From positions 434,001 through 498,000 of the forward strand of contig CAVVNT010000010.1 in assembly GCA_963749675.1 (NCBI GenBank): DNA of 64,000 nt. Direction: 5' to 3'. Source of the DNA: Roseitranquillus sp963749675 (GTDB lineage: Bacteria > Pseudomonadota > Alphaproteobacteria > Rhodobacterales > Rhodobacteraceae). The translations under genes were made by a program, and so were the position numbers. Below the pieces are notes generated by a model. That model ran no database searches and had not been told where the DNA came from. It worked only from the letters and a program-made list of their open reading frames with translations. This document shows, piece after piece, positions 9,619 to 18,150 of this stretch. Within the stretch, counting starts at the first letter, position 1. The number at the start of each line of letters is the position of its first letter.

Positions 9619-12269
9619 TCAGGACAGACGCGGGTTCGGCTTTTCGCCGTCAATGTCGTACTTATCGAGCGCCTTCTTGAGCTCGGCCTTGTTGACCGTC
9701 CCTTCGCGGTGCAGGTCGACCATCGCCGCCGCGGCGATGTGGGCCGCGTCGACCTCGAAGAACCGGCGCAGGTTGGCGCGGCTGTCTGACCGCCCAAACC
9801 CGTCGGTGCCGAGCACGGTGTAGCGGTTCGGGACGAAGCCGCGGATCTGCTCGGCGTAGGTCTTGATGTAGTCGGTCGCGGCGACGATCGGGCCCTTGGC
9901 GTCCTCGAGCGCCGTGGTCACGTAGGGCACCCTCGGCTCCTCCAGCGGGTTGAGGCGGTTCCAGCGCAGCGCATCCTGGCCGTCGCGGGCGAGCTCGTTG
10001 AAGCTCGTCGCCGACCAGATGTCCGAGGTGACACCGAAATCCTCCTTGAGCATGTCGGCGGCCTTGATCGCCTGCATCAGGATGGTGCCGGAGCCCATCA
10101 GGTTGACGTGCTTCTTGGCCTTCCGCCCGGTCTTTCGCATCCGGTAGAGGCCGCGGACGATCCCCTCCTCGACGCCCTCGGGCATGTCGGGGTGGACGTA
10201 GTTCTCGTTCATCAGGGTGAGGTAGAAGTAGACGTCGTCCTGATCGACGAACATCCGCTGAAGTCCATGGTGGACGATGACCGCGACCTCGTAGCTGAAG
10301 GTCGGATCGTAGCTGATGCAGTTCGGGATGGTGGAAGCCAGGACGTGGCTGTGGCCGTCCTCATGCTGCAGACCCTCGCCGTTCAGTGTGGTCCGACCGG
10401 CGGTGCCGCCGAGCAGGAAGCCACGCGCCCGGCTGTCGCCCGCGGCCCAGGCGAGGTCGCCGATCCGCTGGAAGCCGAACATCGAGTAGTAGATGTAGAA
10501 CGGGATCATCGGCACGCCGTGGTTCGAGTACGACGTCGCGGCGGCGATCCAGTCCGCCATCGCGCCGGCCTCATTGATGCCTTCCTGAAGGACCTGACCG
10601 TCAACGCTTTCCTTGTAGTAGGCCATCTGGTCAGCGTCGGCGGGCGTATAGTGCTGGCCGAGCGGGTTGTAGATGCCGACCGAGCGGAACAGCCCCTCCA
10701 TGCCGAAGGTCCGGCTTTCGTCCGGGACGATCGGCACGACGTTCTTGCCGACCTTCTTGTCGCGCAGGAGCGTCGTGAGGATCCGCACGAACGCCATCGT
10801 CGTGGAGATCTCGCGCTCGCCCGTACCCTCGGTCTGCTGCTTGAAGGCGTCGAGGCCCGGGATCTCGAGCTTCGGCGCGTCCTTCCAGTGCCGTTCGGGG
10901 AACGGGCCGCCGAGGGCGCTGCGACGGTCGCCCATGTAGGCCTTCTGCGCGTTGTTGAGCGTGACGAAGGGCGCCTTGGGCAGATCCTCGTCGCTGACCG
11001 GGATCTCGAAGCGGTCGCGGAACGCCTTGAGCTGATCCTCGGCCATCTTCTTCTGCTGGTGCGAGATCATCTGGCCCTCGCCGGCCTTGCCCATGCCGTA
11101 GCCCTTGATCGTCTTGACCAGAATCACGGTCGGCTGGCCATCGGTCTGCGATGCGCGGCTGTAGGCGGCATAGACCTTTTCGGGGTCGTGGCCGCCGCGG
11201 CGGAGCGCCCAGATCTGGTCGTCGGTCCAGTCCTCGACCAGCGCCGCCGTCTCGGGGTACTTGCCGAAGAAATGCTCGCGGATGTAGGCGCCGTCCTTGG
11301 ACTTGAAGGTCTGGTAGTCGCCGTCGACGGTCTCGTCCATCAGGTGGCGCAGCTTGCCGGACGTGTCACGCTCCAAGAGCTCGTCCCAGCCTTTGCCCCA
11401 AAGCAGCTTGATCACCTCCCACCCGGCGCCGCGGAACTCGCCCTCGAGTTCCTGCACGATCTTGCCGTTGCCGCGGACGGGGCCGTCAAGGCGCTGCAGG
11501 TTGCAGTTCACGACGAAGATCAGGTTGTCGAGCCCCTCGCGTGCGGCGAGTGAGATGGCGCCGAGGCTCTCGGGCTCGTCCATCTCGCCGTCCCCGAGGA
11601 ACGCCCAGACCTTGCGGTCCTTGGCGTCGATCAGGCCCGCGACCCTCGAGATACTTCATGAACCGCGCCTGATAGATCGCCATGAGCGGCCCGAGGCCCA
11701 TCGAGACCGTAGGGAACTGCCAGAAGTCCGGCATCAGCCACGGGTGCGGGTAGGACGACAGGCCGTTGCCGGCGACTTCGGAGCGGAAGTTCTCCAGCTG
11801 CTCCTGGCTGATCCGGCCCTCCATGAACGCACGGGCGTAGATGCCGGGGATCGCGTGGCCCTGAAAGAAGACGAGGTCGCCGTCCTGGCCGGCGCGCCAG
11901 AAATGGTTCAGCCCGATGTCATACATCACGGCGGAGGAGGCGAAGGAGGCGATGTGCCCGCCATACTCGCTCGAATTCCTTGTTGCGCCGCACCACCGTC
12001 GCCATTGCGTTCCAGCGATTGATGGTCCGAACCCGCCACTCCATCTGCAGGTCGCCCGGAAAGTCCGGCTGGTCGTCGGGCGGGATGGTATTGACGTATG
12101 GCGTCCGCGCCGAGAATGGCAGGCGGGCGCCGGCGGCGCGCGCGCGTTGGACTGCCCGATCGAGCAGGAAGTGCGCGCGGTCAGCGCCGTCACGCTCGAT
12201 GACGTCGAGGATCGCCTCCTGCCATTCTCGGGATTCGATCGGGTCCAGGTCCTCGGCTGCATCCTTCAT
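9619..12269 (-). CDS. aceE: pyruvate dehydrogenase E1 component (homodimeric type), two frameshifts
   Basis: Thiamine-diphosphate-dependent decarboxylation of pyruvate and reductive acetylation of lipoyl-E2. The sequence lies in three frames: MKDAAEDLDPIESREW onward to NKE (12269 to about 11975), then SSEYGGHIASF to KYLE (to about 11646), then the rest, including the TPP-binding GDGEMDEPES and GEGLQHEDGHS. Removing one base in GGAATTCGAG (near 11974) and one G in CTCGAGGGTCG (near 11646) yields 882 aa, the normal AceE length. Both are +1 insertions in a highly conserved gene, so error is more likely than inactivation. allA ends 39 bp upstream, so allA and aceE may be co-transcribed. Confidence 0.9.
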
Positions 12270-12308
12270 GGTCTTGTCCTCCGCTCTTCCGCCGCTCTTG
12301 CGGGCGGC

Positions 12309-12800
12309 TCATCCGGGGTCGACGACGGTCCAAGGGTCGTCGAACCAGTGTTCCTCGAGGTTAGGACCCTCGCCGATCCTGTCGACGACGGCAAACAGTC
12401 CCGGTTCAATCAGCGGTGTCAGGACGCCGTGCCAGACGCCGCGCGCGTAGTTCACACCCTGACCCGGTGACGTCAGGAATGCCAACGGTTGTGTCGGGGC
12501 TCCGTCGCCATCGGCTGCCACGACGACGAGGAACGGCGCCATCGCCATCGGCAGGAACGCCTGCGAGCCTTCGGGATGCCGCTCGACCATGTCCAGCCGG
12601 TAGGGCAGGGACCGCGGCCTGGCGTCGAAGAGCGAGATGCCGGCGCGGCCGCCGTCGAACTCGAGCGCGGCGAGGTCGTGATGCCGCCCGCAGAGGCCCT
12701 GGTTGATGATCCGGTCGGGCTGCCCCGCAGCCTCGAGCACGTCTCCGAACGGGGCGAAGGCCTCGGCGGTGAGCGGCCGGGGGACGATCTCGCGGTTCAT
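12309..12800 (-). CDS. allA: ureidoglycolate lyase
   Basis: Cleaves (S)-ureidoglycolate to glyoxylate and urea, the last step of one ureide branch. The 163 residues match the AllA cupin-like family: N-terminal LTAEAFAPFGDV, RHPEGSQAFLPM (metal/substrate-site region) and the C-terminal NYARGVWHGVLTPL. The start ATG at 12800 overlaps the stop of puuE-uraD by 4 bp (ATGA), giving translational coupling. Because the AllE product is ureidoglycolate, this enzyme acts directly after the 5662-6495 gene product. aceE follows at 39 bp on the same strand. Confidence 0.9.
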   Translation of the reverse strand: MNREIVPRPLTAEAFAPFGDVLEAAGQPDRIINQGLCGRHHDLAALEFDGGRAGISLFDARPRSLPYRLDMVERHPEGSQAFLPMAMAPFLVVVAADGDGAPTQPLAFLTSPGQGVNYARGVWHGVLTPLIEPGLFAVVDRIGEGPNLEEHWFDDPWTVVDPG

Positions 12801-14213
12801 GCGGGCAAGAGATCCCGCAGGCGCAGCTCGGCGATCCGCTCGACCTGACGGCAGGCCTCGGCGAACTCGGCCTCGCGGTCGTTGCGGATGCGGCGCTGGA
12901 AGGCGGCCAGGATGCCGGCCTTGTCGTGGTCGCGCACGGCGATGATGAAGGGAAAGCCGTGGGTGCGGACGTAGTCGTCGTTAAGGCGCGTGAAGGTCGC
13001 CCGCTCCTCGTCGGTCAGGGCGTCGAGGCCGGCGGAGGCCTGCTCCGCGGTGCTTTCGGCCGTCAGGCGCTTGGCCGCCGCGAGCTTGCCGGCGAGGTCG
13101 GGATGTGCGGTCAGGACGGCCAGCCGCTGATCCGTTGGCGCCGCGCGGAAGATCCGCGTCAGCGCGCTGTGCAGCCCTGTGGCGGTGTCGTGCGCCGGGC
13201 CCAGTTCCAATGCGTGCGCCTGCTCGGCGATCCAGGGCGAGTGCTCGAAGATGCCGCCATAGGCCGCCACGAAGGCGTCGCGGTCCATCTCGGACGGGCG
13301 GGGCCGGTCCTGCGGCGGATGCGTGCGAGCCCAGTGCTCGGCGATCTCGATGCGCCGGGCGAACCAGACTCCCTCATGCCGGCGGGCATGATCGAGGAAG
13401 CGCCTCAGCGCCATCACGCGGCCGGGCCGGCCGGCAAGCCGGCAATGCAGGCCGACGGACATCATCTTGGGCGCGCCGGCCAGCCCCTCGGCATAGAGGC
13501 AGTCGAAGCTGTCGCGCAGATACGCCTCGAACTGGTCGCCCGAGTTGAAGCCCTGCGGGGTCGCGAAGCGCATGTCGTTGGCGTCGAGCGTGTAGGGAAT
13601 CATGAGCTGGTCGCGCCCACCGATCCGCCGCCAGTAGGGCAGGTCGTCGGAATAATCGTCGGAGACGTAGTCGAAGCCGGCCTCGGCGGCGAGGCGGACA
13701 GTGTTCATCGAGCAGCGACCCGTCGTACCAGCCGCGCGGGCGCTCTCCGGTGACTTCGGTGTGCAGGCGGATCGCCTTGGCGATCTGGGCGCGCTCCTCG
13801 TCCTCGGGCATGTCCTTGTGCTCGATCCACTTCAGTCCGTGGCTTGCGATCTCCCACCCCGCCGCTTGCATCGCGCCGACCTGAGCGGGCGACCGGGCGA
13901 GGGCGGTGGCGACGCCGTAGACGGTGATGGGCACGTCCAGCGAGGTGAAGAGCCGGTGCAGCCGCCAGAAGCCGGCGCGGGCGCCGTATTCGTAGATCGA
14001 TTCCATGTTCCAGTGCCGCTGGCCGGGCCAGGGCGCGGCGCCGACGATCTCGCTCAGGAACGCCTCCGAGGCCGCGTCGCCGTGGAGGACGTTGTTCTCG
14101 CCGCCCTCCTCGTAGTTCACGACGATCTGGACGGCGATGCGCGCGCCGTTCGGCCAGCGCGGATCGGGCGGCGTTTCGCCATAGCCGTGCATGTCGCGGG
14201 GGTAGCGGTTCAC
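12797..14213 (-). CDS. puuE: bifunctional allantoinase (PuuE) / OHCU decarboxylase (UraD) fusion, one frameshift
   Basis: The N-terminal about 300 residues form a polysaccharide-deacetylase-fold allantoinase: NRYPRDMHGYGETPPDPRWP, NYEEGGENNVLHGD, PWPGQRHWNMESIYEYG and YDFG-equivalent regions. The C-terminal about 165 residues are 2-oxo-4-hydroxy-4-carboxy-5-ureidoimidazoline decarboxylase (DAFVAAYGGIFEHSPWIAE, HPDLAGKLA, LTDEERATFTRLNDDY, GFPFIIAV). UraD makes (S)-allantoin and PuuE opens it to allantoate, so consecutive activities sit in one chain; such fusions are known in alphaproteobacteria. The frame breaks near 13708: dropping one base in CTGCTCGATGAAC joins GWYDGSLL to MNTVRLAAEAG and gives 471 aa. 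GTG 14213 (VNRYPRD) is chosen because family members start at this point. Confidence 0.88.
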
Positions 14214-14356
14214 GTGGCCTCCGATCCGTGCGACCCCATTCCGAAGACGTCTGGCGCGGGTGTGCAAGGGGAACATCCCGCGCCCATCGGACTGGGGCTT
14301 CCAAATCCGCCCGTCGCGCCGCACGTTCGGTCCCGATGCAGCAAGGAGGGACGGCC

Positions 14357-14707
14357 TTGGCGGGATACCTGACGACCCATGTTCTCGACACGGCGCGGGG
14401 CCGCCCCGCCGTCGGCCTGACGGTCGAGCTCTACCGGCTCGACGGCGAGGCGCGCGACCTCGTCACCGCAATGACGACGAACGAGGACGGGCGCACCGAC
14501 GGGCCGATCCTGCCGGCTGAGCACTTCGCGCAGGGCATCTACGAGCTGGTGTTCAAGGCCGGCGACTACCTGAAGTCCTCCGGCCCGGCCGAGGGGACGC
14601 GGTTTCTCGACGAGGTCCCGATCCGCTTCGGCATGGCGGAGGAGAGTCACTACCATGTTCCGCTCCTGCTATCGCCCTACGGCTACTCGACCTACCGGGG
14701 CAGCTGA
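14357..14707 (+). CDS. uraH: 5-hydroxyisourate hydrolase
   Basis: Transthyretin-like enzyme hydrolysing 5-hydroxyisourate, the product of urate oxidation, to OHCU for UraD. 116 residues. It has the N-terminal signature YLTTHVLDTARGRPA with the catalytic-type His and the invariant C-terminal YRGS tetrapeptide; the LLLSPYGYSTYRGS ending is diagnostic. I choose the TTG start at 14357 because AAGGAGGG at 14343-14350 sits 6 bp upstream; an in-frame ATG at 14336 has no such site and would add seven residues. It is divergent from puuE and followed 141 bp later by puuD, the oxidase that makes its substrate. Confidence 0.92.
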   Translation: MAGYLTTHVLDTARGRPAVGLTVELYRLDGEARDLVTAMTTNEDGRTDGPILPAEHFAQGIYELVFKAGDYLKSSGPAEGTRFLDEVPIRFGMAEESHYHVPLLLSPYGYSTYRGS

Positions 14708-14848
14708 GGCGCCACCCGCCGCACAAGCCGCGGTCGCTGGATGTCGCCTGCGGCATCCCGACGGCAGGGAGGGGCTTGGCGCCTCTTGCCCCTGACGCCC
14801 GATGCACGGCAAACCGGATGCATACCGGCCGCCATCGGGGGACGCGCA

Positions 14849-16099
14849 ATGTACGACTTCGCCGTCATGTGGGACTGGGTCGGCTTTGCCGTGCGCTGGG
14901 TGCACGTCATCACCGCGATCGCCTGGATCGGCTCGTCGTTCTACTTCATCGCGCTCGACCTGGGGTTGACCAGGGCCGCGAACATGCCCCGCGGCGTGCA
15001 TGGCGAGGAATGGCAGGTCCACGGCGGCGGTTTCTACCACATCCAGAAGTACCTCGTGGCGCCCGATCACATGCCGGAGCACCTGACGTGGTTCAAGTGG
15101 GAGAGCTATGCCACGTGGCTTTCGGGTGCCGCATTGCTGGCGATCCTCTACTGGGTGGGGGCGGAGCTCTACCTGATCGACCCGGCCAAGGCGGACCTGG
15201 CGGTCTGGCAGGGAATTGTCATCTCGGCCCTGTCGCTTTCGATCGGGTGGCTGATCTACGACTACCTCTGCAAGTCGCCGCTGGGGGAGAGCCCGACGGC
15301 GCTGATGCTGCTCCTGTTCGTGCTGCTGGTGGCGATGTCGTGGGGATACCACCAGGTCTTCACCGGCAGGGCGGCGATGCTGCATCTGGGTGCATTCACC
15401 GCTACGGTGATGTCGGCCAACGTCTTTCTGATCATCATCCCGAACCAGAAGATCGTCGTCGACGACCTGAAGAACGGACGGACGCCGGACCCGAAGTACG
15501 GCAAGATCGCCAAGCTGCGCTCGACGCACAACAACTATCTGACCCTGCCGGTCCTGTTCCTGATGCTGTCGAACCACTATCCGCTCGCGACCTCGACGCA
15601 GTACGCGTGGATCATCGCGGCGCTGGTGTTCCTGATGGGCGTCACCATCCGGCACTACTTCAACACGATGCACGCCCGCGCCGGCAACCCGACCTGGACC
15701 TGGGCCGCGACGGCCCTGCTTTTCGTCGCGATCATGTGGCTCTCGACCGCGCCGCTCTTCCAGCCGGTGAAGGAGGCGGAGGCGCGCCATCTCACCTCCG
15801 GCGAGCAGCAGGTCGTCGCGAGCGCCGGTTTCGACGAGGTCCACAGCATCGTCGCCGGCCGCTGCTCCATGTGTCATGCGCGGGAGCCCTACTATGACGG
15901 CATTCGCTGGGCGCCGAAGAGCGTTCTGCTGGAGACCAAGGCCGACGTCGCCCGCGCGGCTCGCCAGATCTACCTGCAGGCGGGCGTCACCCACGCCATG
16001 CCGCCCGCGAACGTCTCCCACATGGAGGAGGCGGAGAGGCAGCGAATCGTCTCGTGGTATCGCGGTCTGGGGTCGGATCCGGCGGTCGCGGTGCGCTGA
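14849..16099 (+). CDS. puuD: membrane-bound urate oxidase with C-terminal cytochrome c domain
   Basis: PuuD-family urate hydroxylase that oxidises urate to 5-hydroxyisourate and passes electrons to its own haem instead of making peroxide. 416 residues. Several hydrophobic helices include WVHVITAIAWIGSSFYFIAL and the conserved HHGGG-like region VHGGGFYHIQKY. The C-terminal tail carries one c-type haem motif CSMCH (Cys339, Cys342, His343) and a distal Met candidate in HAMPPANVSHM. The tail should face the periplasm. The gene lies between uraH and two barrel genes plus a multihaem cytochrome, which raises the question of where its electrons go. Confidence 0.92.
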   Translation: MYDFAVMWDWVGFAVRWVHVITAIAWIGSSFYFIALDLGLTRAANMPRGVHGEEWQVHGGGFYHIQKYLVAPDHMPEHLTWFKWESYATWLSGAALLAILYWVGAELYLIDPAKADLAVWQGIVISALSLSIGWLIYDYLCKSPLGESPTALMLLLFVLLVAMSWGYHQVFTGRAAMLHLGAFTATVMSANVFLIIIPNQKIVVDDLKNGRTPDPKYGKIAKLRSTHNNYLTLPVLFLMLSNHYPLATSTQYAWIIAALVFLMGVTIRHYFNTMHARAGNPTWTWAATALLFVAIMWLSTAPLFQPVKEAEARHLTSGEQQVVASAGFDEVHSIVAGRCSMCHAREPYYDGIRWAPKSVLLETKADVARAARQIYLQAGVTHAMPPANVSHMEEAERQRIVSWYRGLGSDPAVAVR

Positions 16100-16142
16100 T
16101 GCCTCGATTCGCTCTGCCACGTGACAACGAAGAGGGGCGGTA

Positions 16143-16172
16143 TTGTGGCAGTTGAGCCGCGCGTTGCCACAA
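16143..16172. promoter_or_regulatory. inverted repeat, candidate operator upstream of barrel gene
   Basis: TTGTGGCA at 16143-16150 and its exact complement TGCCACAA at 16165-16172 flank a 14-bp spacer. The element lies in the 180-bp gap between puuD and the outer-membrane protein gene, 108 bp before the latter's start. The symmetry and spacing suit a dimeric regulator site; a TGCCAC half-site also occurs just upstream near 16116. No regulator gene is adjacent, so function is inferred only from symmetry. Confidence 0.35.
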
Positions 16173-16279
16173 ACGTCGCGATGCGGCGGAGCGCGCGTTG
16201 ACCGACTGGCGGCTCCTCGTAGCTTGCGACGCGTCTGCAAGACGGCGCGGTCGCGCGCCGGCACAACGAGGAAGTCGAT

Positions 16280-17221
16280 ATGCGCCGCCCCACTCCGACG
16301 ACAGTCTCTCTCGCCGCATCGCTGCTCATGGCGGCGGCGCCAGCGTTGCACGCTGCCGAGGGCGGGATCACACACTATCTGCCGGGTGTCGCGGGGGATC
16401 TGGGCTTCGCGCTGCCGCCGCCGCCGGGCTGGTCCGCAGCCAACATCGTCTGGAACCAGTCGGGCGAGATCTCCGCGATCGTGGCAGGGGGCAAGGCCGT
16501 GGCCGACGCGGAGCTCAACCTGACGCTCAACCTCGTGGCCGCCTCCTACGCGTTCGACCGGGAGATTTTCGGCGGGACGTACTCCGTCGGCGTCATCGTT
16601 CCTTTCGGCAAGGCGGAGCTCTCGGGTGAGCTGACCGGTCCCGCGGGCAACAGCCGCAGTTTCGACGAAAGCAGCTTTGGCTTGGCCGACGTCGCCTTCA
16701 TCCCGTTCCAGATGAATTGGAGCCGCGGCAGGTACAACTTCGAGCTCTATCAATCGATTATCGCCCCGATCGGCAGCTATGACGAGGACGAGTTGGTGAA
16801 TCTCGGACTCGGATACTGGAGCTTCAATTCGGTGGCGTCATTCACCTGGCTCAACCAGAATACCGGCACGGAGGTCTCGTTCGCATGGGGCCTGATGCAC
16901 AACGCCGAGAACACCAACAGCGAGTACCATTCCGGCAACGAATCGCACTTCGACTGGGCGGTGAACCAGTATCTGACCGACTCCTTCGCGGTCGGCCTGC
17001 GCGGCTTTCGGGTCAATCAGCTTCACAGGGATACCGGCGAGGGCGCGGTCCTCGGGCCGCTCGAGGGGTTCGAGCAGGGCTATGGCGCCGGGTTCGTGTG
17101 GACCCCGGCCAATGCCGACGGGCAACTCGCCATCGCCGGCAAGTACATGCACGACACCGAGGCGCGCGACGGGCGGTTCGACTCGGACTATGCGCAGGTA
17201 ACGCTGGCATGGACGTTCTAG
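16280..17221 (+). CDS. predicted outer-membrane beta-barrel, phenol-MetA-degradation-like family
   Basis: 313 residues with a signal peptide (MRRPTPTTVSLAASLLMAAA, cleavage near ALHA-AEGG). The mature part is a run of alternating amphipathic strands ending in the C-terminal VTLAWTF with terminal Phe, the usual Bam recognition pattern for outer-membrane barrels. It resembles proteins annotated as transporter or MetA-pathway of phenol degradation family. Strand-rich segments such as NLTLNLVAASYAF and YSVGVIVPFGKAEL are visible. Another barrel-like protein and an octahaem cytochrome gene follow on the same strand at 42 and 95 bp. The solute is unknown. Confidence 0.7.
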   Translation: MRRPTPTTVSLAASLLMAAAPALHAAEGGITHYLPGVAGDLGFALPPPPGWSAANIVWNQSGEISAIVAGGKAVADAELNLTLNLVAASYAFDREIFGGTYSVGVIVPFGKAELSGELTGPAGNSRSFDESSFGLADVAFIPFQMNWSRGRYNFELYQSIIAPIGSYDEDELVNLGLGYWSFNSVASFTWLNQNTGTEVSFAWGLMHNAENTNSEYHSGNESHFDWAVNQYLTDSFAVGLRGFRVNQLHRDTGEGAVLGPLEGFEQGYGAGFVWTPANADGQLAIAGKYMHDTEARDGRFDSDYAQVTLAWTF

Positions 17222-17263
17222 CGCGGTAGAGTGAGCCATCAGCGAGCTGGGGGAGACTGATCA

Positions 17264-18055
17264 ATGAAACATCTAGCCGTCGCGTCAGCGGCGCTCTCGA
17301 TACTGTTCGCAGGGGCCGCTGCCGCGCAATCCGACGCGGAGCTCGCCAAGAAGCTGGCCAACCCGATCGCGAACCTCATCAGCGTCCCGCTGCAGTTCAA
17401 CTACGACGACAACATGGGTCCCTCCGACGAGGGGCAGCGGTTCTACCTCAACGTCCAGCCGGTGGTGCCGATCGATCTCGGCTCCGACTGGCTGGTGATC
17501 TCCCGCACGATCGTCCCGTTCATCCACCAGGATGATGTGGTCCCGGGCGAGGGCGGACAGGGCGGCATCGGCGACATCACGCAGAGCCTGTTCTTCTCGC
17601 CCAAGGGATCGAGCGGCCTGACCTGGGGCGTGGGGCCGGTCTTCACGCTGCCCACGGCGACCGAAGATGCGCTCGGCACGGGAAAGTGGGGCGCCGGCCC
17701 GACCGCTGTCGCGCTCTACCAGAGCGGGCCGTGGACGGTCGGCGGGCTGGCGAACCACGTCTGGTCCTTCGCGGGGGAAGATGACCGGGCAGACGTCAAC
17801 CAGACGTTCCTGCAGCCGTTTCTGAACTACACCACGCCGAAGGCGACGAGCTTCTACCTGAACACCGAGAGCACCTACAACTGGGAGTCGGAGGAGTGGT
17901 CGGTGCCGATCAACTTCGGCGTCAACCAGCTCGTGAAGGTGCGCGAGCAGCGCATCCAGGTCGGCGGCGGCCTGCGCTACTGGGCCGACAGCCCGCCGGG
18001 CGGGCCGGAGGGTTGGGGCGCCAGGGTGAACCTCGTCTTCCTCTTCCCGACCTGA
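17264..18055 (+). CDS. predicted exported beta-barrel-like protein
   Basis: 263 residues with a signal peptide (MKHLAVASAALSILFAGAAA, cleavage after AQS region). The remainder is strand-rich, with repeated aromatic/hydrophobic alternation (PLQFNYDD, RFYLNVQPVVPI, WLVISRTIVPF) and a C-terminal ARVNLVFLFPT. Similar proteins appear as neutral-zinc or transporter-like hypothetical proteins; I do not recognise a precise function. It follows the first barrel by 42 bp and precedes the octahaem cytochrome by 95 bp, so the three exported proteins are likely co-expressed. Confidence 0.6.
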   Translation: MKHLAVASAALSILFAGAAAAQSDAELAKKLANPIANLISVPLQFNYDDNMGPSDEGQRFYLNVQPVVPIDLGSDWLVISRTIVPFIHQDDVVPGEGGQGGIGDITQSLFFSPKGSSGLTWGVGPVFTLPTATEDALGTGKWGAGPTAVALYQSGPWTVGGLANHVWSFAGEDDRADVNQTFLQPFLNYTTPKATSFYLNTESTYNWESEEWSVPINFGVNQLVKVREQRIQVGGGLRYWADSPPGGPEGWGARVNLVFLFPT

Positions 18056-18150
18056 TCCGCGGGACCTTTCTTCTTCGCAACTCCGCCGCATGGCCAGCAC
18101 CACGCGCGTGTCCTAGGCTGTTCGCGGGGCCACTCAAGGGACTGGGTGAC

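Noticed and set aside
8918..11553. Long plus-strand frames opposite aceF and aceE
   Set aside because: These are antisense shadows of GC-rich genes; the composition is Arg/Asp/Val-rich without any family pattern.
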